Source: an uncultured Bryobacterales bacterium
GTDB taxonomy: Bacteria > Acidobacteriota > Terriglobia > Bryobacterales > Bryobacteraceae
Assembly (NCBI GenBank): GCA_937859895.1
Contig: CALMAV010000291.1
Span: 1,980 to 14,774 of the forward strand
Length of the DNA stretch: 12,795 nucleotides
Reading direction: 5' to 3'
Positions 1 through 6,183 of the stretch are shown here, piece by piece. How positions within the stretch are numbered: the first letter of the stretch is position 1; each line of letters starts with the position of its first letter. The notes under the pieces were generated by a model. It did not search any database. It saw only the letters and a list, made by a program, of their open reading frames with translations, and was not told the origin of the DNA. The position numbers were made by a program, and so were the translations under genes.

Positions 1-557
1 CCGCAGAGGAGTACCGGCGCGCAGGAAAGCGTTTGAATCGTTGGCATGTGGATGCTCTGAGCCTTTCGGATCCTCTTCTGTTTTCGTTAGCTAAATCTCT
101 GACTCCCTGTATTTCTCATCAGGCGCCAGACCTTTACGCAGACGCAGCCGCCCGCATGCTGGCAACTCACATTCTTCTCGCAAGCGGAACGCTCAAACAA
201 GAGGACGTGGCCCGAAACATAGGCAGCGATCTTACAGACAGTCGATTGGCAAGAGTAATTGACTTCATGCACCACCATTTCGCGAAGGAGATAACGCTCG
301 ACCAACTGGCCAGAGAAGCAGGTGTAAGCCGGTTCCATTTCGTGCGTCTCTTTCGCAGTCGGCTTCATGTAACGCCCCATCGATACCTGGTCAGATTGCG
401 CATGAATCGCGCCAAACTTCTACTTCGAACCACCGATTTGGACATCCACGCTGTGGCGCTCGCCTGTGGGTACACCCACGCTGGCCGCTTTGCTGCCGGT
501 TTTCATGCCACCTTTGGTGCCCACCCTTCAGGATTCCGTCGACAAGAAGGTAGCTAG
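1..557 (+). CDS. AraC-family transcriptional regulator, C-terminal part (5' end outside window)
   Basis: DNA-binding regulator of the AraC/XylS family. The reading frame is open from base 3 through to the TAG at 555-557, so the TTG at 33 is probably an internal codon and the gene starts before the window. The last ~100 residues form the two helix-turn-helix motifs: the first around ITLDQLAREAGVSRFHFVRL (about 290-350), the second around DLDIHAVALACGYTHAGRF (about 438-490), followed by the usual F-x-P-x-x-F/R-R ending (GAHPSGFRRQ). The visible upstream part is the linker of the sensory half; no ligand-binding domain can be assigned from it. It is followed by about 300 bp without a gene and then the convergent end of the Gfo/Idh/MocA-fold gene, so it is not in an operon with anything seen here. 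The target is unknown. Confidence 0.9.
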   Translation, partial: AEEYRRAGKRLNRWHVDALSLSDPLLFSLAKSLTPCISHQAPDLYADAAARMLATHILLASGTLKQEDVARNIGSDLTDSRLARVIDFMHHHFAKEITLDQLAREAGVSRFHFVRLFRSRLHVTPHRYLVRLRMNRAKLLLRTTDLDIHAVALACGYTHAGRFAAGFHATFGAHPSGFRRQEGS

Positions 558-866
558 CGGTCCTACACGCGAGCACCGACTGGTGTCTCTGAAGATGCTG
601 AATTTGACACATCCAAAGCTGCATGGCTGCGTTGACGAAGGTCTTCGGGGTGCGGGTATGAGTTAGTCGCGTTAGCTAAATGAAACCGCCATGCCTGACG
701 GACTCGAAATTGAGCATGGCTTCGTTGAACGGTATATACACGCTGGTGTAAGTTCATGCTGTCTTGGAAGATTGTTATAAACCCTTGGCGACTACTGGTT
801 CGGAATTTTAGTTTTCGGATTGCCGACAATCCAGAAGCCATCAGTACACAAGGCGTTTGTGAGGAC
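558..866. other. Intergenic gap between convergent genes
   Basis: About 310 bases with no convincing gene on either strand; the short open frames here have no family resemblance and overlap stops in all directions. It contains a 7-bp inverted repeat (GCCATGC at 688-694, GCATGGC at 714-720) and, near the right end, a tight hairpin listed separately. Nothing else was seen. Confidence 0.6.
814..836 (-). terminator. Hairpin downstream of the Gfo/Idh/MocA-fold gene, possible terminator
   Basis: GGATTG (817-822), a CCGA loop and CAATCC (827-832) make a perfect 6-bp stem with a tetraloop. It extends by TTC/GAA across one bulged base, and lies about 35 nt beyond the stop codon of the minus-strand gene. 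There is no T-run after the stem on the minus strand, so it is at best a weak or Rho-assisted terminator, or an RNA-stabilising hairpin. Confidence 0.25.
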
Positions 867-1952
867 TTATTCAAAGAAGTCCATTGACGTGTTGTAAATC
901 TCGTCGATAAGGTGATGTTGCCGCACGGCATCCTTGAAGTTGCTGGCTTCGGATGTACCGTTTTTCCTGTCGCTGGCGTACGCAGCATAAAGGTACGCCA
1001 GGTCTTGCGCGCTTACGTCGAGGCCAGACTTAGCAAGAGGTTCGTATTTGTCAGGGATAGGCAGCGGTAAGAACGTTGTAGCTTCACCGTTAATGCCTTC
1101 GATAGCGTTGTCGTGCTTGTTCTGAAAGGCAAGCGAATTCGTGATGCGGAGAACGCCTTCGGTCCCTGAGATGTCGATCTGCAGGCCAGTGCGATGTTTT
1201 TGTGCGCCTTCGACCTGCATTGAAAACAACCCGCCACCTTCAAGCGTACCGATCACCATTACCTCATTTGGGTTGGTATTGGGGATTTCCGCTCCCGTCT
1301 CCATAACAGTGAAGAAAGGAAAATGAGTTTCGATAACGGCAGTCAATTTCTTCGGAAAGCCGACGGAGCGAAAAAGCATGTCTCCAAAGTGGGCCGCGTA
1401 GATGGACAACACGTTGGAGAAGTTCGAAGGGTCGAAGGCCCAACTGTGCCTCGCAGACATCTCTGGGACAAAAGCATCTGCGCTGACCGTCATATGAACA
1501 CCGCGAATCCTCCCGACGTAGCCTTGCTTTACCAGATCGCGCGTATAGCGGGCGCTAGCCCCCATCCGCCGTTGTAGCCCGACGACGTGCCTCACATTCT
1601 TTGCCTCGGCTAAAGAAAGAAGCTCTTCGGAATCTGCAGTGCTCGTAGTCAGCGGCCACTCGCTATATACATCCTTCCCCGCCGTGATCGTAGCTTTCAC
1701 CAGTCGCGCATGTTCAGGAGCGGGAGCGACCACGGCAACAAGGTCCACTTCAGGATGATCAATGAGTGCCTGTTCGTTTCCGAATGCATGCTGAATCTTG
1801 AACTCTGCAGCTGTCTTCTCGGCCGTTTCTTGTTTCCGGCTGGATACTGCGACGACCTCGAATTCCTTCAACGTTTGCAGTGCTGGAATATGCCCGTATT
1901 TCGCCCAGCTGCCCACTCCAATAATGCCTACTCGAATTTTGTCGTTGCCCAT
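867..1952 (-). CDS. Gfo/Idh/MocA-fold protein, Gal80-like, lacking the usual catalytic residues
   Basis: 361 residues. The N-terminus is a Rossmann NAD(P)-binding fold: beta strand KIRVGIIGVGSWAKYGHIPAL (residues 5-25) with the glycine-rich loop, followed by VVAVSSRK. A C-terminal alpha/beta domain follows. The family's EKP motif is EWP here (residues 98-100), and the Asp normally four residues before the conserved His is Ile184 (His188 is kept in YAAHFGDML). EWP and the stretch VVGLQRR resemble the Gal80-like branch, named after the yeast regulator that binds NAD(P) without acting as an enzyme. It may therefore be a sugar or nucleotide sensor or an altered dehydrogenase; this is inference. 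The ATG at 1952 is preferred over an upstream start at 1988 because GGAGGGA (1966-1960) sits 7 nt before it. It is divergent from the MerR gene, which probably controls it. Confidence 0.85.
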   Translation of the reverse strand: MGNDKIRVGIIGVGSWAKYGHIPALQTLKEFEVVAVSSRKQETAEKTAAEFKIQHAFGNEQALIDHPEVDLVAVVAPAPEHARLVKATITAGKDVYSEWPLTTSTADSEELLSLAEAKNVRHVVGLQRRMGASARYTRDLVKQGYVGRIRGVHMTVSADAFVPEMSARHSWAFDPSNFSNVLSIYAAHFGDMLFRSVGFPKKLTAVIETHFPFFTVMETGAEIPNTNPNEVMVIGTLEGGGLFSMQVEGAQKHRTGLQIDISGTEGVLRITNSLAFQNKHDNAIEGINGEATTFLPLPIPDKYEPLAKSGLDVSAQDLAYLYAAYASDRKNGTSEASNFKDAVRQHHLIDEIYNTSMDFFE

Positions 1953-1969
1953 GATGTACTCCCTCCGAC

Positions 1970-2002
1970 ATCGTAGGCCTTGACACATGTGTCAATGTCA
2001 AG
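1970..2002. promoter_or_regulatory. Probable MerR-type operator/promoter in the divergent intergenic region
   Basis: A perfect 16-bp palindrome, TTGACACATGTGTCAA, occupies 1980-1995. A wider dyad is formed by CTTGACA (1979-1985) and TGTCAAG (1996-2002). On the minus strand, TTGACA (2001-1996) and TACGAT (1975-1970) are 20 bp apart, and the palindrome fills that spacer. An over-long 19-20 bp spacer with a dyad inside is the known hallmark of promoters activated by MerR-family regulators, and a MerR gene starts a few bases away. One caution: transcription from this -10 would begin near 1963-1965, leaving a leader of only about 12 nt that clips the ribosome site of the oxidoreductase-fold gene. 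Confidence 0.6.
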
Positions 2003-2014
2003 CAACGCTTGAGC

Positions 2015-2377
2015 ATGCTCATTGGAGAACTGGCGGCTCGGAGTTCCGTCAGCACTCGCGCTCTGCGTCATTACGAGAAGCTGGGTATGCTTCAGAGTAA
2101 GCGTGGAGAGAACGGGTACCGCAACTACGGTCAGGAGGCCGTGGAGTGGGTGAAGTCGATCCACTTCCTTCTCTCGTCCGGTCTGAACCTGGCAACCATC
2201 GCTGAAATCTTGCCGACTTTGATGGGCAACAAGTGCGCCCTTGACGATGATTCTGTTCGAGCGGCGATCGAACGAGAATCAGGCAAAATCGTTGCTCGCA
2301 TGGAGAAGATGGCTCACAGCCATCAGGTTCTATCGAAGGCTCTGGAAAAGGGGCTTCTGCGCAGACCGGGCACTTAG
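2015..2377 (+). CDS. MerR-family transcriptional regulator
   Basis: 120 residues from the ATG at 2015 (122 if the TTG at 2009 is used). The N-terminal winged helix-turn-helix is clear: IGELAARSSVSTRALRHYEK (residues 3-22), LGMLQ and then the wing RGENGYRNY, followed by a helix (AVEWVKSIHFLLSSGLNLATI) and a C-terminal dimerisation coiled coil of about 45 residues. The length fits a MerR regulator with a minimal effector region. One Cys (in GNKCALDDDS) is present, but no Cys pair of a metal sensor, so the inducer is more likely a small molecule or unknown. No Shine-Dalgarno sequence precedes either start, so translation may be leaderless or weak. The shared palindrome just upstream suggests it regulates itself and the divergent Gal80-like gene. 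Confidence 0.88.
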   Translation: MLIGELAARSSVSTRALRHYEKLGMLQSKRGENGYRNYGQEAVEWVKSIHFLLSSGLNLATIAEILPTLMGNKCALDDDSVRAAIERESGKIVARMEKMAHSHQVLSKALEKGLLRRPGT

Positions 2378-2704
2378 TACGGAGGCCAGCGTCTAACAAT
2401 CGAGCCTAATCTGCATGTCGCTGCGCTGGGAATTGGAGACGTAACACCCCCTAAAGAGCGCTGCCCGTTGCGACGGCAAACCGTCTCCCCGCCAAATCGC
2501 AGGCCGTGACACGGCACCTATGTTTTATGTCATTCCGCCGTTCCGACAAATGTTGAGCATCCTGTTTGCGGAATTTCTCGCTACTTCGGGGCGTACGGGG
2601 CAGGCATGCGGACTTACGGATTCATGCTGGGCGGCCGCGTGAAAACCGATGCTTAGGAGGGAGGATCCGGCGTAAGCATCACTTGCGAATTTCCACGCTC
2701 ATTC
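2378..2704. other. Intergenic gap between MerR gene and sugar transporter
   Basis: About 330 bases with no convincing gene. A short plus-strand open stretch at roughly 2553-2656 reads GISRYFGAYGAGMRTYGFML and ends at a TAG. Its composition is protein-like (it resembles a beta-barrel strand pair), but it is too short to assign. A candidate terminator hairpin for the transporter lies at 2648-2680. Confidence 0.5.
2640..2680 (-). terminator. Candidate intrinsic terminator of the sugar transporter gene
   Basis: TAAGCATC (2673-2680) and GATGCTTA (2648-2655) form a perfect 8-bp stem with a 17-nt loop, starting 25 bases beyond the transporter's stop codon. On the minus strand the stem is followed by CGGTTTTC, a short T-run. 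The loop is long and the T-run short, so this is a weak candidate. Confidence 0.35.
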
Positions 2705-4009
2705 CTAGCTGAATCGGGTATTTCGCCAGAGAGTATAGCCGGCACCGCCCAAAGCCAACAGCAAGACAACACCCAAGGTGCCAAGCCACCGCATATTCAT
2801 GTAGATCGGCGGCACTACTGCGTGAGACCCGAGCCAAAGGAAGACTGCGGTTGCTGTCGCAACGATGGCGACATCCCACCAGTGACGCCGTTCGTTTCGC
2901 CCTCCGAACTCCTCCCCACTTTGCGCCCTCAGTACCTCGTCATAATCGAGGCCGTAGCGGGCACATTCTCTCTCAGAAGTGGCGTTGCTCGACAGGTGCT
3001 CGGCGGAGGATGCCACCGCTGTACTGATTGCGAGCGCACCCAAAATCATAAGTAAAGATCCGAACACAACTAGTGCCTTGTGCGCGCCATCGGCTGATGC
3101 CAGCTCGCCGAAAACAAGCGCGCCCCAGGCGAGACCCCACAGCTGGTTTGTGTTTGACAGTGGAATGCCTCGACCAATCCCCAAGTACTTTGCGGCGAAC
3201 TGCTGGAAGAGGTCTCCTATCACCCACACGAACCCTCCCAGAAACAGCCAGAACAGCAATTGAGAACTGTGGATCAGCTGAAAGATAGAGGAGTTGCGGC
3301 CGCCGTCCAAAGAGAGCGTCAACGCGAGCATAGTACCCAACTCGCCGACCGTAAAAACAGTGACGAAAGAGAGCGGGTTCATGCCGCTGACGTACGCCTT
3401 CCGATAAGGCACGTACATGGTGCCCCACATAACGCTTGCGCCTAAGGCAGCGATAAGGCCATGGGCTGCACGCGGCGATGTTCCCCCCGAGCCATGAATG
3501 GTGCTGAAGCCCAACATGATGGCTGCCACTACGATCAGTACGGCACCCAAGACAACCTTGAGGATGTTCTTGCGACTTGCTCCTTCTAGTTCGCGGAACA
3601 ACACTCGGCCCCAGATCAGACCGATTAATGAATTTGTGTTCCAGAGTGGAAAGGCCGTGGCCAAGCCCACATCGCGGATGGCAAAGACCGTAAGCGTGTT
3701 CGCGACGGCCCATAAGCTTCCGGCAAGGATCGCCCACACGATAAGGTGCTTCTTGGCCATCAAATCAGAGAAGACGTAGGAAGTGCCTTTGAGCAATGTG
3801 GGGAAAGTCCAGCGTGCCGTGAAGACGCCCGCGACCATGCAAAGGGAAATCGCAAATGGAGAGAAGCCAGCAGTTACCAATTTGGTCGGCGCTTCCGCTG
3901 CCCCCAACCAAACGCCTGCCGCCAGGCCGCAAACCACACCAACCCGGTGAAGCGAAGGGGCGCTCTTAGCCTCCGCTTTGGCTACTCCGACTGACGTGCC
4001 TGTTCCCAC
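2705..4009 (-). CDS. GRP/RhaT-like sugar transporter of the DMT superfamily
   Basis: 434-residue integral membrane protein, probably a proton- or cation-driven sugar importer in the cytoplasmic membrane. About ten hydrophobic helices cover residues 22-333 and show the internal duplication of the drug/metabolite transporter superfamily. The same motif occurs in each half: PLWNTNSLIGLIWGRVLFRE at 121-140 and PLSNTNQLWGLAWGALVFGE at 283-302. This PLSNTNQLWG-type motif is typical of the glucose/ribose porter and TMEM144-like group; the substrate cannot be read from sequence. After helix ten there is a charged ~45-residue linker and two extra helices (379-399 and 408-427), which are not part of the basic DMT fold. 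The start is GTG at 4009, supported by GAGGAGG (4025-4019) nine bases upstream. A small membrane-protein gene ends 34 bp before it. Confidence 0.85.
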   Translation of the reverse strand: MGTGTSVGVAKAEAKSAPSLHRVGVVCGLAAGVWLGAAEAPTKLVTAGFSPFAISLCMVAGVFTARWTFPTLLKGTSYVFSDLMAKKHLIVWAILAGSLWAVANTLTVFAIRDVGLATAFPLWNTNSLIGLIWGRVLFRELEGASRKNILKVVLGAVLIVVAAIMLGFSTIHGSGGTSPRAAHGLIAALGASVMWGTMYVPYRKAYVSGMNPLSFVTVFTVGELGTMLALTLSLDGGRNSSIFQLIHSSQLLFWLFLGGFVWVIGDLFQQFAAKYLGIGRGIPLSNTNQLWGLAWGALVFGELASADGAHKALVVFGSLLMILGALAISTAVASSAEHLSSNATSERECARYGLDYDEVLRAQSGEEFGGRNERRHWWDVAIVATATAVFLWLGSHAVVPPIYMNMRWLGTLGVVLLLALGGAGYTLWRNTRFS

Positions 4010-4043
4010 CTGGGGGTTCCTCCTCTGCCTTTCGAAGCCAGTT

Positions 4044-4160
4044 CTAATGCAAAATCACAAGCAGGACAATTCCGACTATTAGGACGATTGTGGGAATCCA
4101 AAACTGTACATCCGTCAGAATGGCCCTAATTGTTTGGGATCGACCTATTTGTACGGGCAT
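4044..4160 (-). CDS. Small single-helix membrane protein (38 aa)
   Basis: Short open frame, ATG at 4160 to TAG at 4044-4046. It encodes 38 residues: a polar N-terminus with two arginines (MPVQIGRSQTIRAILTDVQ) followed by one hydrophobic helix beginning FWIPTIVLIVGIVLLV and ending just before the stop. The layout predicts a membrane peptide with a cytoplasmic N-terminus by the positive-inside rule. A purine-rich AGAGAA lies just upstream of the ATG. The next gene on the same strand, the sugar transporter, starts 34 bp after the stop, so the two are probably cotranscribed and the peptide could be a transporter accessory. I know no named family for it. The evidence is composition, layout and position only, so it could still be a chance frame. 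Confidence 0.5.
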   Translation of the reverse strand: MPVQIGRSQTIRAILTDVQFWIPTIVLIVGIVLLVILH

Positions 4161-4216
4161 TACGTTTCTCTGAGCTTAATACGCGCAATTATTGGCTTTC
4201 CCGCGTGGGTCGAAAC

Positions 4217-4544
4217 TCACCCTTTTCGAACCCGCAGGAAGCGTCCGACCGAAGTTTCCGAAAGAAGGCTTTCCGGACGGTGGGTAGCGACATATTTTGT
4301 TCCCGCATTGAGACCGTCCGCCATCGGACTGCTCGGCGCCTTCGGCAGAAGCCCGACCAAATATCGTAGGTGCGACGGCCAAGCAGCAGGTCGAAGCCCG
4401 AGCCCTGCGCAGCGATGATTGCATCTCGGCCAGCGGGGGTCCGATAGGGCGCGGTCCAGTCACTGTAGGGAAGTCTTCGTCTTCGCCGGAGACCTGGATC
4501 ACGCCGTCGAGCGAGATGTGTTCGATGATCTTGAGCTTTCGCAT
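4217..4544 (-). pseudogene. Broken RibD C-terminal/dihydrofolate-reductase-fold gene
   Basis: The first 26 residues (MRKLKIIEHISLDGVIQVSG and on) are the usual opening of bacterial dihydrofolate-reductase-fold proteins related to the RibD C-terminal domain. The frame is then lost. Reading around a one-base deletion near 4469 restores YSDWTAPYRTPAGRDAIIAA and FDLLLGRRTYDIWSGF. Around a second deletion near 4346 it restores PKAPSSPMADGLNAGTKYVA. The frame ends at a TGA at 4217-4219, about 100 codons in. The family is usually about 180-200 residues, so the whole C-terminal half is missing. The old ribosome site (GGAGA before the ATG) is intact. The gene is almost certainly non-functional unless the indels are sequencing errors. 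Its neighbours are also decayed. Confidence 0.75.
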
Positions 4545-4600
4545 TTGAGTCTCCGTGTTCTGGGTTGAAGTTTCTATTCTGTTGCCGTCACACGCTCAGA

Positions 4601-4834
4601 CTACCCGATATGAGCAGTAGGCGTGGGGAGAGTGTTCACGGCGAAAGCAACCCGTTGACATCGAACTCTTGTCGAAATGGCTTGGTCGTCTGTGAAGGAC
4701 GCAACGTCTTGACCCCTCGCACACGTTGCCGGAATATCTGCTGCCAAGGAACGCCCATGATCTCAACCTTGAATACTCGAACCGGGATCGCCGCGCCGCG
4801 TCTACGGGCCGAGCTCACGGAACAGGATCCGCAC
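4601..4834 (-). pseudogene. Possible remnant of a DUF5615-type (PIN-like) toxin partner
   Basis: Directly after the broken DUF433 gene, a GTG at 4834 opens VRILF, the common opening of DUF5615 toxins that pair with DUF433 antitoxins. It runs into a TAG after ten codons. Further along on the same strand, another frame reads VASFTDDQAIS and RVAFAVNTLPTPTAH, ending at a TAG at 4601-4603. This loosely recalls the second half of that toxin family (a D-x-x-x-Q/K-x-I segment, then a hydrophobic strand). The match is by eye, with several frame changes needed, and is much weaker than for the antitoxin. The stretch may simply be unrelated noncoding DNA. Confidence 0.25.
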
Positions 4835-4842
4835 GGACCGGG

Positions 4843-5082
4843 CTACAGCGCAGGAGTCTTTGTGCAGGACGGCTGCGAGGCGGCAACACTAAGGGCGGCG
4901 AACTCAAGCGCGGTGTTAATCTGCTCCCGCGTGATCGGATACTGCTCTATGATCTTTGCGGCGGTCATGCCCGCTTCCAGACTTGAAAAACGAGGGAAAC
5001 TGGCGTTCGCGTTCCTTTAAACAACCATGCACCGCCCACCTTGCCGGGAATGCGTTCAACGTGCCGAGATCGTCGTTTGCAT
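4843..5082 (-). pseudogene. DUF433 antitoxin-like gene with two frameshifts
   Basis: From the ATG at 5082 to the TAG at 4843-4845 is 240 bases, the right length for a DUF433 protein (about 79 residues), but the frame shifts twice. The first eight codons (MQTTISAR) hit a TGA. One extra base near 5068 puts the gene in the frame reading VERIPGKVGGAWLFKGTRTP, ending in VSLVF. A lost base in the A-run at 4986-4990 then moves it to SSLEAGMTAAKIIEQYPITR, followed by a helix ending EFAALSVAAS. The G-T-R-x-P-V and Y-P-I-T-x-E-Q motifs are those of DUF433 antitoxins of VapB-like toxin-antitoxin pairs. The net shift is zero, as if the gene decayed by small indels or the sequence has errors. A start at 5082 has no well-spaced ribosome site. 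Confidence 0.7.
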
Positions 5083-5176
5083 CCTTTCTAATGGTAGCGT
5101 TCAGCACGGCCTTTGCCAGGCGGCAAAACACCTTAAGCGAAGAACATCACCCCGCATGATTATGCCCAAAAGCAGG

Positions 5177-5527
5177 TTAACTCTCGCCAACGTCCATGCG
5201 TTCGATTAGGCCGTTTGCAATGGTGAAAGTATGCAACAGCGTTTGATCTGAAAGAATGTCGCCGCTCAAATCTTTGACAACTTGATGAACCTTGACTTCC
5301 GTTCTGCCTGCCTCACTGTCGATCATTTCAATCGGTTCCACGTAAGGATTGAACTCTGCCCATTGGCGCGTCCAGTAAGCACGGATTTCTTCTTTCCCAA
5401 TTACCCGACCGCCCTCCGACGCCGTGGGCCAATCCACGTCCTCACTCATCAACGCGAGTGCGCCATCGATATCCCTTTGGTTAAAAGCCGAGTAGGCCTG
5501 AGCAATTAATGCTTGCGTGTTTGCCAT
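5177..5527 (-). CDS. NTF2/SnoaL-fold (ketosteroid-isomerase-like) protein
   Basis: 116 residues from the ATG at 5527, chosen because GGAGG lies just upstream; an upstream in-frame ATG at 5572 would add 15 residues with no family character. The N-terminal helix ALIAQAYSAFNQRDIDGALAL, then MSEDVDWPTASEGGRVIGKE (residues 27-46) with the E-IRAYW helix and the paired beta strands EVKVHQVVKDL and LLHTFTIANGLIERMDV, is the layout of the SnoaL-like/NTF2 superfamily cone. Members bind or isomerise small hydrophobic molecules or have no known activity, so no reaction can be named. It is divergent from the Rieske protein gene and separated from it by about 180 bp. No signal peptide, so it is cytoplasmic. 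Confidence 0.82.
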   Translation of the reverse strand: MANTQALIAQAYSAFNQRDIDGALALMSEDVDWPTASEGGRVIGKEEIRAYWTRQWAEFNPYVEPIEMIDSEAGRTEVKVHQVVKDLSGDILSDQTLLHTFTIANGLIERMDVGES

Positions 5528-5709
5528 ACGTCCTCCACAGTGCGCCAGCACCTTGATGCAATAGTACGGCAAAGTTCCTTAAAGCCAGCTCCTCAGCAAC
5601 TTCGGTCTGAGTTGCAAGAATCATGTATGAGACGCAACGGATTGGAGCGGTACACAGCACAAGGCATGCAGACTTTCAGAAATAAGAAGCAATGTCCAAG
5701 GGGCGTCCC

Positions 5710-6054
5710 ATGATCCGAAAACTCTGTTACGTCGATAACTTACCTGACGAGGGCAAACTGAAGGCATTTGCCGACAGCCGTCCCGATTCACACCTATCAC
5801 TATGCGTCGGTGTGCTCGATGGGCAACCTTTTGCGGTCGACAATCTATGCCCTCATCAAGGTGCGCCTTTATCCGCAGGCAAGCTGGATGGCGAAAACGT
5901 TGTGTGTCCACTTCACGCTTGGAAGTGGAACTTGAAAACGGGTGGACCGCTACATGCTGGAGACCCCGCGCTTCCTTCCTATGAACTGCGTCAGTATGGC
6001 GATGAGATATTCATCCGCATCCCAACCGAGCGCGTGGGAAAGGAGGCATGCTAA
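5710..6054 (+). CDS. Small Rieske-type [2Fe-2S] protein
   Basis: 114 residues. Both cluster-binding loops are present: CPHQGAPL (Cys47, His49) and CPLHAWKW (Cys66, His69), giving the two-Cys, two-His ligand set of a Rieske centre. There is no catalytic oxygenase domain, no membrane helix and no signal peptide, so this is a soluble electron carrier like the ferredoxin component of Rieske oxygenases or the small subunit of nitrite reductase. The ATG at 5710 is preferred because AAGGGG (5698-5703) stands six bases upstream; the ATG at 5692 would add six residues with only a weak ribosome site. The inositol oxygenase gene follows on the same strand 129 bp later, so it may serve as that enzyme's reductant, though a possible promoter between them allows separate expression. 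Confidence 0.88.
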   Translation: MIRKLCYVDNLPDEGKLKAFADSRPDSHLSLCVGVLDGQPFAVDNLCPHQGAPLSAGKLDGENVVCPLHAWKWNLKTGGPLHAGDPALPSYELRQYGDEIFIRIPTERVGKEAC

Positions 6055-6085
6055 CCATCGTGCCGGATGCCCCAGGACAATCTGG

Positions 6086-6115
6086 TTGCGCGCCCTTGCT
6101 TTTTCCTGCTATAAG
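6086..6115 (+). promoter_or_regulatory. Candidate promoter before the inositol oxygenase gene
   Basis: TTGCGC (6086-6091) and TATAAG (6110-6115) are 18 bp apart. The -10 matches five of six consensus bases, the -35 only three. It would give a leader of about 60 nt before the ATG at 6184. If real, the oxygenase can be expressed apart from the Rieske gene. Confidence 0.3.
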
Positions 6116-6183
6116 TTAGCCGTACAGTGCAGGAGAGGCGGCCGGTAATTACGCCCCGCAGCGCAGCACAAGGAGAGACGACG

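Noticed and set aside
86..680. 12-base repeat CGTTAGCTAAAT near 86 and near 670
   Set aside because: A repeat of this length is expected by chance several times in a window of this size.
563..988. 141-codon minus-strand frame overlapping the end of the Gal80-like gene
   Set aside because: No recognisable motifs; part of it overlaps the well-supported gene in another frame.
2973..3737. 254-codon minus-strand frame inside the sugar transporter gene
   Set aside because: Arg/His-rich alternate frame of the transporter, which has clear helices and duplicated motifs in its own frame.
4636..4740. Plus-strand stretch reading RTLVEMAWSSVKDA, reminiscent of an IS110-type transposase end
   Set aside because: Too short, interrupted by stops, and no inverted repeats or other transposase motifs nearby.
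4565..5020. 151-codon plus-strand open frame across the decayed region
   Set aside because: No family resemblance and odd Cys/Arg-rich composition; the opposite strand carries a recognisable DUF433 sequence here.
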